From assembly GCF_009834915.1 (NCBI RefSeq), contig NZ_WVHS01000004.1, positions 434,001 through 498,000 of the forward strand: DNA of 64,000 bases. Direction: 5' to 3'. This DNA is from Hufsiella ginkgonis. GTDB taxonomy: Bacteria; Bacteroidota; Bacteroidia; Sphingobacteriales; Sphingobacteriaceae. Under the pieces are notes generated by a model. The model was given only the letters and a program-made list of their open reading frames with translations. It was not told the DNA's origin and did no database searches. Positions within the stretch are counted from its first letter, which is position 1, and each line of letters opens with the position of its first letter. The position numbers and the translations under genes were made by a program. Below, piece after piece: positions 1-8,551 of the stretch.

Positions 1-1264
1 AAAGCAGATCATAGAGGTTACGTGATTTTAAGATCTGTTTGCCCTTGTTACTGCCATACCCGCCGATGATGTAAGCCCCGTTTTCCGTGGTTCCTAAACC
101 GGCGAGGTACCTTGGGGTAAAAAAGTCGCCGCTATATTTTACCATGCTTTTTTTACCGGTAGCCATGTCAAGCCGCTGGAGGGTATTCTTATACATAAAG
201 TGTCCGTATCCGCCGAACAGGTAAAAGGCGTCTTCTCCCGGGGAATAAAACTTATTATAATGCCAGTAATTGGTAAGCGGATCGGGCAGCGAAAAGTTCC
301 TGCTCCATCGCCGCTCCGCGGGATCATATACCGACACCATGTCCTGGTCGATATAGATCGTGTACAGCTTACCATTCCGGGCATTCACATACGACTGGCT
401 TCCAAGCAATACGTTCTGATGCCCGGAGCGATAAGAAACTCCCGACAGCGAATCATGCCTTACCGAATACCGGTACATAGAATCCGTTCCCACGATGTAG
501 ACACGGTCGTTCCCTTCATCGAACGCCACGCTCACCGGTCCGCGCACGGTAAAATCGGCCAGCATTTTCCATTTCGTGTGTTTTTGCCTGATCCATTGCG
601 GGTTACTGATCATGGCCATAGAACCGCTTACAAGGTCTTTGATCCCGGTGCCGGTTGCGTCATCCAGCGGCCAATGGTATTTCAGCTTGTTGTTTTTCCT
701 GATCCCGATATCCCTGAGGCGCATCGGCGGAACATCGGTTGTCTGGAAGTCGGCAAAAGTATTGGCTCCAAAGAAGATATTTACACAGTCATCCAGTGGC
801 TGCCCGAGCTTAATGGTGTATTTTCCCCCCCCCGCGGTAAACGTAAGCAGGTTATTTTTCCCCGAATAGCGGAAGCTGATCTTCAGCCATCCGTTAAAAT
901 AATCGCTTTTGTCTATGTTATAAGGGAAAGAAACAGATACCTCGCCCATTACCAGCCGCAGGTGTCTTTTTATAGAGGCGTCCTTGTCGTAAATAAGATC
1001 GATGTTTTGCTTCCGCGAGTCGATGATCCTCACAATGTACCCGAAGTAGTCTACCTGGTCGGGAACAAACCCCAGGTCGAAGGATAGTTCAAAATCCTGT
1101 CCCAGGCAAAGGCTGCCGCCCGGGCTCAGGTCTATACCCGTTCGTTCGTCCTGCACCACTTCGCTTCCTGCCACCTGCAAACCATACGACTGTGGGTATG
1201 CACTACGGCCAAAACAACAAAGTATAGCGGCCAAAGCGCCGAGATATTTCAGAAACGTTCGCAT
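1..1264 (-). CDS. Secreted kelch-repeat protein, 3' part missing (off left edge)
   Basis: Reading on the minus strand from the ATG at 1264, an open frame runs off the left edge without a stop. It starts with a signal peptide (MRTFLKYLGALAAILCCFG, cleavage near AYPQS). Residues about 25-190 are beta-rich and look like a LamG or concanavalin-type sandwich. From about residue 215 on there are kelch-like blades, with motifs such as YLFGGYG and YIIGGYG, so a beta-propeller is likely. Function is unknown; exported proteins of this build in Bacteroidota usually bind glycans or sit at the cell surface. The frame crosses a run of nine G residues (825-833) without breaking. Start choice rests on the signal peptide directly after this ATG. 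The gene points the same way as the esterase operon, about 280 bp downstream of it. Confidence 0.75.
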   Translation of the reverse strand, partial: MRTFLKYLGALAAILCCFGRSAYPQSYGLQVAGSEVVQDERTGIDLSPGGSLCLGQDFELSFDLGFVPDQVDYFGYIVRIIDSRKQNIDLIYDKDASIKRHLRLVMGEVSVSFPYNIDKSDYFNGWLKISFRYSGKNNLLTFTAGGGKYTIKLGQPLDDCVNIFFGANTFADFQTTDVPPMRLRDIGIRKNNKLKYHWPLDDATGTGIKDLVSGSMAMISNPQWIRQKHTKWKMLADFTVRGPVSVAFDEGNDRVYIVGTDSMYRYSVRHDSLSGVSYRSGHQNVLLGSQSYVNARNGKLYTIYIDQDMVSVYDPAERRWSRNFSLPDPLTNYWHYNKFYSPGEDAFYLFGGYGHFMYKNTLQRLDMATGKKSMVKYSGDFFTPRYLAGLGTTENGAYIIGGYGSNKGKQILKSRNLYDLL

Positions 1265-1542
1265 CCCGTGTTTTCGAAGCCGTTTAAGGCCAATGAAATT
1301 GATTAGCTAGCTGGTAATTGTATAACAAGATTACAAATGTTTTTCCAAAACTCGGGCTACACCCTGACAAATTGTAACAAAACCTAACATATCCGGTCCG
1401 GCGTTCCCCTCATAGGAAGAGCGGGATTCGAAAAGCGCCGGGCAACAGCCTGTAACCAGGAGTAAATGCGATCGCCCGCGACCGGATGCCGGGGCAAGGA
1501 TGTAATAAAGAGGCGCAGTATGAACTGCGCCCCTGGTATGAC
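1265..1542. other. Intergenic gap with weak promoter-like repeats
   Basis: No gene is supported here. Read on the minus strand, the segment has GTTAGGT (1388-1382), GTTACAA (1378-1372) and GTCAGGG (1368-1362) at 10-bp steps, followed by GAGTTTTG (1353-1346), a near match to the TAnnTTTG -7 element. This resembles, less exactly, the phased arrays before the GH71/99-like, GH63-like and SusC genes, and may be the promoter of the kelch gene. Confidence 0.35.
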
Positions 1543-3276
1543 TCAGGGTGTTTGAAACGCCCATTGCTGGCTGTTGCTGCCGGTGCTGGTCCAGATCTGT
1601 ATAAGCGCCCCGGCAACTGTCGAGTGACCGGGGACTTCCATCATTTTATTACTCTGAACCCCTTTCACGGAATAGTAGCCGCCGGAGGTACGGGTAATGA
1701 TCCATTTCTGGTTATCGCCGGCGGAGGAGTCGAAAATCTGGAGTTTGGCCCCGTCAGCCACCGATTGGCCGGTAACCTCCAGCGACCGGTTACTTTGGAT
1801 ACCCACAATACGGTATTGACCATTGCCCAGGCTGGTTACGTTCCAGCGCTGGTTATTGCCGCCGCTATAGGTCCATTGCTGCACGGGCGTTCCGTTTGCC
1901 GTTAGTGCCCCCTTGGCATCGAGCGCCAGGCCGCTGGTACGGTTAACGATCTTATAAATACCATCGGGCAACACTACGGGATCGGCAGTACGCTGCATCG
2001 TGCTTGAAACCACCACACCCCTCGAATCCTGGCAGTAGGCATAAAAATCGGAGCCTTTTGCCGCCGACGACGATGGGACAACGGCACTGTAGGTGGTGCC
2101 CGACACCAGCGATGCGTTTACCGCTACCCACGCCCGGTTCTGCCAGGTAGTAGTAGGCTCGCTATAATAAAGCTGTGCGGAAGATACGCTCACGCCCGCC
2201 GGCATGGTTGCGTTCATGGTAACTAAACGGCTTCCGTCGGCCTGGGTGGTAACGCCGGTAATTTTTATCGAACCGAAGGGCACCCCCGCCGCTTTAAGGT
2301 AATGATCAAAATAAATGTTCCGCATGGTGGCCGCATTAGCGGTAGCTGCATGATTGAGATTTGGCGTAAAAACCTGGTTCTTAGTTACCGTAATGGCGTT
2401 TAGCGTAGCCGTTACCGCAGGCGGCCAGAAATAGGTGTCGTTGGTGGGCGCTTCGATAAAATAAGCGGCCCTGAGGTTACCGGCGCGCCTTCCCGCATCG
2501 AAATAGGTTAGCCAGGTATTGCGGTCGGCAGGGCTCAGGCCGTTGATGATCCCGGTCCAGAACGATCCCCTATCATAAAACCCGCAACCGTACTGGGCGT
2601 AGGACGCGGTTACCCGCGAGCCCAGCAGCCCCGAGAGCATCGTGGTAGAATAACCGCCCCACGAAATTCCGTAGATCCCCATCCTGGCCGAGTTCACGGT
2701 CGTTTGGGCGGCCAGCAGGTTAAATCCTTCCAGCCCGGCAATCTCCGCATCGGCGAGCGTACTCTCGTCTGGCGTAGGGGTAACCACAAACCGCGGCCCT
2801 TCACCCGCCGGTTTCGATTTCCACGGCCCCGAAGAATTGGGCGTATTACCCGTTCCGCAGATCCCCGGCAGGTCTACCGCCAGCGTAACATAGCCCCGGG
2901 CCGCAAATGTTTGGGCATACCCGGCCATGGTTTCGGCATTACCGCCGCCGCCGTGCAGCAATAAGATCCCCGGGTAGGTTCCCGCCTGCTGCGGATAAGC
3001 CATAATACCGAACACGGTATTCACGCCGCCGCGGGATTTAAACGTAAAGCGCTTCACCGTGATAGCAGACGCACCGGAACCTGAATTGGTGGTACTAATG
3101 GTGCTGAATATCGCCGGCGTGCTCGTCAGGTATGCGGCAAACGGGTCCGTTGCAAGCGTGGTAAGTTTGTTTTTATTGCCTGGCAGCAGGACTTCCGGAT
3201 CAGTTACCAATGGCTTCTCAGAGCAACCGGTAACGATCATGGTGACAAAGCACAGGAAAAGAATGGCCTTCTTCAT
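1543..3276 (-). CDS. Lipoprotein alpha/beta-hydrolase (acetyl esterase type) with C-terminal ricin-type lectin module
   Basis: A 577-residue exported esterase. The N-terminus is a lipoprotein signal with lipobox VTGC (Cys18). Residues about 70-340 are an alpha/beta-hydrolase of the dienelactone-hydrolase/acetyl-xylan-esterase type: an oxyanion motif HGGGG near 108-112 and nucleophile elbow GISWGG with Ser205. A linker sandwich follows (about 345-435). Residues 439-577 are a beta-trefoil of the ricin B type (CBM13-like) with QxW signatures ending each repeat (NNQRW, DNQKW, NSQQW). The likely role is removing acetyl or other ester groups from a polysaccharide while bound to it. It is the last gene of a three-gene minus-strand run headed by the GH71/99-like gene. 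The lectin module is closely similar to that of the next gene upstream. Exact substrate is not visible. Confidence 0.87.
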   Translation of the reverse strand: MKKAILFLCFVTMIVTGCSEKPLVTDPEVLLPGNKNKLTTLATDPFAAYLTSTPAIFSTISTTNSGSGASAITVKRFTFKSRGGVNTVFGIMAYPQQAGTYPGILLLHGGGGNAETMAGYAQTFAARGYVTLAVDLPGICGTGNTPNSSGPWKSKPAGEGPRFVVTPTPDESTLADAEIAGLEGFNLLAAQTTVNSARMGIYGISWGGYSTTMLSGLLGSRVTASYAQYGCGFYDRGSFWTGIINGLSPADRNTWLTYFDAGRRAGNLRAAYFIEAPTNDTYFWPPAVTATLNAITVTKNQVFTPNLNHAATANAATMRNIYFDHYLKAAGVPFGSIKITGVTTQADGSRLVTMNATMPAGVSVSSAQLYYSEPTTTWQNRAWVAVNASLVSGTTYSAVVPSSSAAKGSDFYAYCQDSRGVVVSSTMQRTADPVVLPDGIYKIVNRTSGLALDAKGALTANGTPVQQWTYSGGNNQRWNVTSLGNGQYRIVGIQSNRSLEVTGQSVADGAKLQIFDSSAGDNQKWIITRTSGGYYSVKGVQSNKMMEVPGHSTVAGALIQIWTSTGSNSQQWAFQTP

Positions 3277-3312
3277 TTGATTCGTTGTTTTTTTGTTTAC
3301 ATGATTGGTTAA

Positions 3313-4815
3313 TTATGGCGCCTGGAAAGCCCATTGCTGGCTGTTGCTGCCGGTATTGGTCCAAACCTGGATAAGTGCCCCCGGAGCGGTGGAATGCCCC
3401 GGTACCTCCATCATTTTATTGGCCGAAACACTTTTCACGAAGTAATAGCCCACTGTGCCCGGCGTGATCACCCACCGCTGGTTATTGGCATTGGTGGATG
3501 TGTAGAGTTGTATCCTGGTACCGTCGGCAGTAGCATTCCCGGCCACATCCAACGACTTGCCGCTCTGAACGCTCAGGATGCGGTATTGGCCGTTGCCGAT
3601 ATTGGTAACCGTCCACCGCTGATTGTTCCCGCCGGTATAGCCCCATTGCTGTATAGGCGTTTGGTCGGCAGTCAGGTTCCCTTTAACGTCCAATGCCAGG
3701 CCGCTGGTCCGGTTCACGAGCTTATAGGTGCCGTTCGCTAAGGCGGGGGAGGCAACGTACGGCGCAAGAATCGGCTTCAGCAGGTTCGCCACTTTAATGT
3801 GGCCGCTTACGCTGGGATGAGCGCCGTCATTGTAGTCAGCAGTTCCCTGGGTGATCCAGCCGGTCGTATTAACATAATGTACCCTGGCATCGCCCGCAGC
3901 GATGCGTGCGTTTACCGCGGCTTGCGTGGGTGTAGCTTTTACTCCGGTAAACGGGCGCAGCGCAAAGATCTCCGCGACCGGGAATTTGCTCCTGATAGTG
4001 GCCAGGAAGTTGGTATATGTGCTTTGGAACAGGTCATCGGGCACACCGGTACCATTGTCATTCTGGCCAAGATTCACGACAATTACTTTAGGTGTGTATT
4101 TTGAAAAATCCCAGTTCGGCGATGCCGGGAAAGACAAGTTCTGGAGCTTAAGGTACTGCGTCTCCATACCCGTTTTATTGGTGTTAAGCCCATAATTATT
4201 TACCAGGGCGATCCCGGGAAATGCGATCTGGGTATGTTCCGTGCCCAATAACTCCGAACACACCCAGGCATAATCAGAAACATTGGCCTGTGCACAGGTA
4301 TAGCCCGAAGTAATGGAATCCCCGATATATTCGATCAGGCTTGGAAACACGTCCGGCGCTGCGGTGCTTGCTCCCGCATCAAGCGTCAAGCCCTGGAAAC
4401 TAAACACGTAGGCGTAGTCTTTGCCTTGCGCGATGCTGAGCGAATGCGTGCCGCTTGCCAACGGCGAAGGCGTTAAATTAACGGTCCCGGTTACGTTAGT
4501 GTAACTTACCCAGGGACCGTTATCGATCCTGGCATAGTAATTACTGGTATTACCAAACTTTACCTTAACGGTGGTACCGGTGAATTTTACTTTGAGGTAC
4601 GCTCCCCCCCAGTGACTGAAGTACTGCGCGGGATCGGCGAGATCCCAGCGCCCGAAATACTTAATGTTGGGATCTCCAAGGGCGCCTATGCCCTTTGTTG
4701 TGGCGGTGTATTTGCCCGGAGTGGTTACGGCGGGCGTTTCTTTAAGTGCTTCCGTTTTCGTACAACCGGTTAAGGCCAGAAGGAAACACAGAATCGCTGT
4801 TTTGAGCTGTTTCAT
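3313..4815 (-). CDS. CE2-like SGNH esterase lipoprotein with C-terminal ricin-type lectin module
   Basis: A 500-residue lipoprotein (lipobox LTGC, Cys18). A jelly-roll region (about 40-150) precedes an SGNH hydrolase domain with GDSIT (Ser167), the GxND block (250-253) and the catalytic Asp330/His333 pair in NDGAHPSVSGH. This order, jelly-roll then SGNH, is that of carbohydrate esterase family 2, which deacetylates sugars at O-6 in plant polysaccharides. Residues about 364-500 form a ricin-type beta-trefoil with three QxW-type repeats. The start at 4815 is chosen over a longer frame start at 4875 because it begins directly with the lipoprotein signal and removes an overlap with the upstream gene, which stops at 4848. 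It is 36 bp from the downstream esterase, so co-transcription is likely. Confidence 0.88.
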   Translation of the reverse strand: MKQLKTAILCFLLALTGCTKTEALKETPAVTTPGKYTATTKGIGALGDPNIKYFGRWDLADPAQYFSHWGGAYLKVKFTGTTVKVKFGNTSNYYARIDNGPWVSYTNVTGTVNLTPSPLASGTHSLSIAQGKDYAYVFSFQGLTLDAGASTAAPDVFPSLIEYIGDSITSGYTCAQANVSDYAWVCSELLGTEHTQIAFPGIALVNNYGLNTNKTGMETQYLKLQNLSFPASPNWDFSKYTPKVIVVNLGQNDNGTGVPDDLFQSTYTNFLATIRSKFPVAEIFALRPFTGVKATPTQAAVNARIAAGDARVHYVNTTGWITQGTADYNDGAHPSVSGHIKVANLLKPILAPYVASPALANGTYKLVNRTSGLALDVKGNLTADQTPIQQWGYTGGNNQRWTVTNIGNGQYRILSVQSGKSLDVAGNATADGTRIQLYTSTNANNQRWVITPGTVGYYFVKSVSANKMMEVPGHSTAPGALIQVWTNTGSNSQQWAFQAP

Positions 4816-4847
4816 GGTATAAAAATCAGGAGTGAATGGTTTCGGTG

Positions 4848-6143
4848 TTATTGATGTGAAGTAGGATGCGCCCAAACCAGGGCGGTCTGGCTCTTTACCA
4901 TCCTGGCGCCGTCGCCGGTAAGCCTCAGGTAAAAGTCCGACGAACAGTTCACGCCATCTGCGTTGAGCGTAAGGAAGTATTGGTTGGTGGGGATCATCGA
5001 ACTGTTTTCGGCAGCCTTGGCAATAGCGGTTGCCTCGTCGTATTCATCGAACATGGCCACGTACACGTTAGGAATCCCCTGGTTGCGGATGTTGGCAAAC
5101 TGCCGCCACATAAAATCTCCGTGGAGGCGGGGGACCTCGTTCTTAGGCGTTCCCGGCTTCCAGTTAGACCAGGCGAACCCGGGGAATACCACGGGTTGGT
5201 AATCGATATTCCGGCCGTTGCAAATGGCGAGGTCGTTCTGCATGATACTGGCATAATTATCGGCAGCGGCCAGGCTGTTAAACGTACCTACAGACCATGG
5301 CGAGATCATATTTGACGCATAATACGCGGAAAGATTCGTAGCATCGCCGCGCCAATCGCGCTTCACGCCAATAATTACATAACAACCCTGCGCCTTAAAC
5401 CAGTTGATCACCTCGAGCCACGAAGCTGCGTTGCCGGGGCGGTTGGGCACGCCTATACCCCAGATGCATACGACGGGCTTACCGTTCTGTTTCGCGTATG
5501 CGCCGGAAGTAGTATGGGTTTTCATGGCGTTGGTCCAGTCGGTTTTAATCTCCGCCTGGAAATTCGTCCACCCCGAAATATCGTACATCACGTAAAACTT
5601 CCTGCCGTAGTTCTCCGCCTGGTTACGTGCTTTGGCCATGATGCTGTTCTTAAAATCGCGGTCCCGGTTATCGGCGAACATATGTGCACCGAACCGCTGC
5701 ACGGCAGCACAGTCTATACCGTATTGCTGCATCCATTGAAAATGCCGCTGAACCGTTTGCGACGTCCACGACGAGAATAGTTTTGCCGGCTGACCATTAC
5801 CCAGGCTAGCATAATTGGTGGCATACGTAGTGGTGTATTCCCGTACGTCGGGATAAAGCTCGAACGTTTGATTGCCCGGCCCGGGTGTACCCCCGGCAAC
5901 CCAATGCCTCCAGGAGTTAAAAGGAGAGCCATCGCCGGGTCCGCCAAACCACCCCTGGTAGCCTACCACCAGCTTGCCCACAACATCGCCTACAGGTGAC
6001 GCCGATACCTCGTTTTGTTCTTTTCGGGAAGCCGCAGGGGCATCGGCCTGCCCGGGATTCTCATTTTTCGTACAGGCGCTTAAAGCCGCCGACAGGAAGA
6101 AGACGTGCGCAAAGCGCCGCAAATGACCGTGCTGGTTTTTCAT
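4848..6143 (-). CDS. GH71/99-like lipoprotein, putative glycoside hydrolase
   Basis: A 431-residue exported protein with a lipoprotein signal (lipobox LSAC, Cys24) and a low-complexity linker, then a single TIM-barrel-like domain that opens with VVGYQGWFGGPGDGS. This opening and the later FDEYDEA segment match proteins annotated as glycoside hydrolase family 71/99-like in Bacteroidota; true GH99 members are endo-acting alpha-mannosidases. The catalytic residues cannot be assigned with confidence from sequence alone. It is the first gene of the minus-strand run 6143 to 1543, reading away from the GH63-like gene, with a phased repeat array in its promoter. The neighbouring esterases suggest an acetylated, alpha-linked glycan as target; this is inference. 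Confidence 0.8.
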   Translation of the reverse strand: MKNQHGHLRRFAHVFFLSAALSACTKNENPGQADAPAASRKEQNEVSASPVGDVVGKLVVGYQGWFGGPGDGSPFNSWRHWVAGGTPGPGNQTFELYPDVREYTTTYATNYASLGNGQPAKLFSSWTSQTVQRHFQWMQQYGIDCAAVQRFGAHMFADNRDRDFKNSIMAKARNQAENYGRKFYVMYDISGWTNFQAEIKTDWTNAMKTHTTSGAYAKQNGKPVVCIWGIGVPNRPGNAASWLEVINWFKAQGCYVIIGVKRDWRGDATNLSAYYASNMISPWSVGTFNSLAAADNYASIMQNDLAICNGRNIDYQPVVFPGFAWSNWKPGTPKNEVPRLHGDFMWRQFANIRNQGIPNVYVAMFDEYDEATAIAKAAENSSMIPTNQYFLTLNADGVNCSSDFYLRLTGDGARMVKSQTALVWAHPTSHQ

Positions 6144-6199
6144 GTTAGATTTCGTTTAATAATAAATAATGATGATTAGCAGCCAATTATGGCAATGCA

Positions 6200-6260
6200 C
6201 AAATAAAAAGACGGCGGCTTAACAGCACCCTAACAAAACCTTAACCGGCAAAACCTTACG
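6200..6260 (-). promoter_or_regulatory. Phased GTTA repeat array and promoter of the GH71/99-like operon
   Basis: On the minus strand three repeats GTTAAGG (6245-6239), GTTAGGG (6234-6228) and GTTAAGC (6223-6217) lie exactly 11 bp apart. A looser fourth copy is at 6260-6254. The -7 candidate TTTATTTG (6207-6200, one mismatch to TAnnTTTG) begins 16 nt after the G of the nearest repeat. The same repeat and the same 16-nt distance recur before the GH63-like and SusC genes. Confidence 0.6.
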
Positions 6261-6323
6261 CTTTTTTCTTTTTCCCTGCTTAAAATGATGTGATTTTCAA
6301 CATCGGCACGGGCCATTATTAAT

Positions 6324-6382
6324 CTGTTAATGGGCTGTTAGCCCGTTATTATCCCGCTGTTAACCTGCGGGGTTTACTTTGT
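6324..6382 (+). promoter_or_regulatory. Phased CTGTTA repeat array and promoter of the GH63-like gene
   Basis: CTGTTA occurs at 6324-6329, 6335-6340 and 6357-6362, spacings 11 and 22 bp. TACTTTGT (6375-6382), a -7 candidate, begins 16 nt after the G of the last GTTA. Two of the copies also sit in short hairpins (GGGCT/AGCCC at 6332-6344 and CCCGC/GCGGG at 6353-6371). Confidence 0.55.
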
Positions 6383-6412
6383 GCCGCATAGATCGCCTAC
6401 TAATCAAACTAC

Positions 6413-8320
6413 ATGAAATTTCCTTTCTCTCTTAACGGCTGCGGTTTACCGCTACGCTTATCCTGTCTGCTCCTGGTGGGCATCATATGGCCCGGAGCGG
6501 TTTCGGCCCAACCCGTGGCCCGGCAAATAAAGACGCCGGAATACCGGGCACTGCAAAAGGAACTGTCATCCGGCTGGAACACGTGGTACAACAACAGCGT
6601 GATCACCCAGGCGTTGCTGCCCGAGTCATTTGCCATTAACCTCTGTATTGCCCATAAAAACAGTTCCGACTTTCTTAAAGAAGTGCTGCCGTCAACAGAG
6701 ATATTGAAGCGGCCCGAGAAAGTCACGCTCGGCTTAAGGGCCGATGACGGCAGCTATACCAGCCTCCGGCTCAGCTATAAAGGCGACGAGCTTGATATCC
6801 AGACAGCCACCCGGGATGGCGAAGAATATATCCTGGTTACATCAGCCAAACCCTCGGCGGCGTATTTGATCGCAGAGGCTGGGATACTCTGGAATGCCCC
6901 GGGCGCGGTTGGCGCCTCCGCAGATCGCCTCTTCGGCGAATTTGGCGCCAGGCGGATCCAGGTGTTCTTTACGGAGAAACCCGTTCAGCAGGCTTATGTG
7001 GGCAGCACCGGGCCGCACCTTACTTTCCCGCTAACAACGGAGCTGGGAATCTCTACCGGCCGCCGGTGCACGCTTGCCGAAATCCGGTCGGTTATTGCGC
7101 AACGGCGCGCAGCACAGGAAAAAAGAGTGAGCGCTTACGGCGACCTCTCGGAACCGTTCAGGGCCATGCAATCCGTTCTCGCATGGAACACGATCTACGA
7201 TGCCGCCAATCAACGCGTAATTACCCCCGTAAGCCGTTTATGGAACTACCGCTGGGGCGCGGGATATGTGCTTTTTAACTGGGATACCTATTTCGCAAGC
7301 TACATGCTCGCACTATTTAACAAAAAGCTGGCCTATGCCAACGCGGTCGAAATGACGAAAGCGATTACACGGGAAGGTTTCGTACCTAATTTCCAATCCA
7401 TTGGCAGGGGTGTTTCTACCGACCGCTCACAACCGCCGGTCGGCAGTACCATCATCCTGAATATTTACCGCCAGCACCGCGATAAATGGTTCCTGGAAGA
7501 AGTGTACGATGAACTGCTTACCTGGAACCGGTGGTGGCCGAAACACCGGAATATCGACGGATACTTAGCGTGGGGATCTTTTGACGGCGCTACCGGCCGC
7601 GTATCGCAAACATTCTCGAAATATGAATCGGGCCTGGACAATTCGCCGATGTATGACGGTGTGCCGCTGGATTCAGTAACTCATACCCTCGCCCTTGCCG
7701 ACGTTGGCCTGCTGAGCCTGTATATCTCAGACTGCCGGGCATTATCGGCCATCGCCTCCGAACTTGGAATGACCAATGACGCCCGTGAGCTCAACCAACG
7801 GGCAGAGCTGTATAAAAAGAAACTGGTGACGCTATGGGACGAAAAATCGGGCATTTACCGCAACAAAAGGCTTGACAACGGAGCGTTCAGCCCGCGGCTC
7901 TCACCCACCAACTTCTACCCGCTATTAGCCGGCGTACCCACCGCCGAACAGGCGGAACGGATGCTCAAAGAACACTTTTACAATGCCGGCGAATTTTACG
8001 GCCGGTTCATGATCCCCTCTGCGCCCAGGAACGACCCGGCTTTTAAAGACAACGACTACTGGCGCGGAAGGATCTGGGGGCCGCTCAACTTCCTGACCTA
8101 CCTGTCATTAAAAAACTACGAAACCGCTCCGGCAAGGGCTGAGCTCATTCAAAAATCCAGGGAATTGTTTTTCAAAAACTGGCGTCTGAATAACGGCGTG
8201 TACGAAAACTACAACGCCGTAACAGGCCAGGGAGGCGATGTGATTAATGCTGACGGCAGCTACCACTGGGGCGCTCTGCTGGTTTTTATGGAATTTATTG
8301 AAAAGGGGCTGATCAGGTAA
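6413..8320 (+). CDS. GH63-like glycosidase (MGH/trehalase-fold), exported
   Basis: A 635-residue protein with an N-terminal signal peptide (cleavage near VSAQ). A beta-sandwich N-terminal region (about 35-225) is followed by an (alpha/alpha)6 barrel. Marks of GH63 are WDTYFASYM (290-298), ESGLDNSP with the probable general acid Asp409, YWRGRIWGP, and YENY with the probable general base at about Glu598. Family members cleave alpha-glucosidic or mannosylglycerate linkages; bacterial GH63 specificity varies. The gene stands alone between the divergent GH71/99-like operon and the SusC operon and shares their promoter architecture. Length is usual for the bacterial branch of the family. Confidence 0.85.
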   Translation: MKFPFSLNGCGLPLRLSCLLLVGIIWPGAVSAQPVARQIKTPEYRALQKELSSGWNTWYNNSVITQALLPESFAINLCIAHKNSSDFLKEVLPSTEILKRPEKVTLGLRADDGSYTSLRLSYKGDELDIQTATRDGEEYILVTSAKPSAAYLIAEAGILWNAPGAVGASADRLFGEFGARRIQVFFTEKPVQQAYVGSTGPHLTFPLTTELGISTGRRCTLAEIRSVIAQRRAAQEKRVSAYGDLSEPFRAMQSVLAWNTIYDAANQRVITPVSRLWNYRWGAGYVLFNWDTYFASYMLALFNKKLAYANAVEMTKAITREGFVPNFQSIGRGVSTDRSQPPVGSTIILNIYRQHRDKWFLEEVYDELLTWNRWWPKHRNIDGYLAWGSFDGATGRVSQTFSKYESGLDNSPMYDGVPLDSVTHTLALADVGLLSLYISDCRALSAIASELGMTNDARELNQRAELYKKKLVTLWDEKSGIYRNKRLDNGAFSPRLSPTNFYPLLAGVPTAEQAERMLKEHFYNAGEFYGRFMIPSAPRNDPAFKDNDYWRGRIWGPLNFLTYLSLKNYETAPARAELIQKSRELFFKNWRLNNGVYENYNAVTGQGGDVINADGSYHWGALLVFMEFIEKGLIR

Positions 8321-8347
8321 TCCCGGCTACCCCGCGAATTATCTCTC

Positions 8348-8427
8348 GTTAAGGTTTTTTTAAGGTCTTGTTAGGGCTGCATTCATGTATTATTTGAGTG
8401 CTTGTTAAGGCTGTCTCTTTACTTAGC
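8348..8427 (+). promoter_or_regulatory. Phased GTTA repeat array and promoter of the SusC operon
   Basis: Repeats GTTAAGG (8348-8354), TTTAAGG (8359-8365), GTTAGGG (8370-8376) and GTTAAGG (8404-8410) are spaced 11, 11 and 34 bp. The last two lie in a 14-bp near-repeat, TCTTGTTAGGGCTG and GCTTGTTAAGGCTG. A promoter fits just downstream: TTTG (8393-8396), 23 nt, then TACTTAGC (8420-8427), which again begins 16 nt after the G of the last repeat. The GTTA(A/G)G core fits the GTTN(A/G)(T/G) part of published LytTR binding sites; that the local LytTR protein binds here is inference. Confidence 0.6.
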
Positions 8428-8551
8428 CGGGGAAAGGAGCACGCCATGCAATAACGCTTACCCTAACCAAAGATGAAATCAGTAGTCCGGCAACCGAAGC
8501 GGCAGCCGAACTATTGATACGTACCAATTAGAAATCTAAATAACCAATCAA

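Noticed and set aside
200-1087. Plus-strand open frame of 295 residues
   Set aside because: It is antisense to the kelch-type gene, whose minus-strand frame has a signal peptide and propeller motifs; the plus-strand product has no family features.
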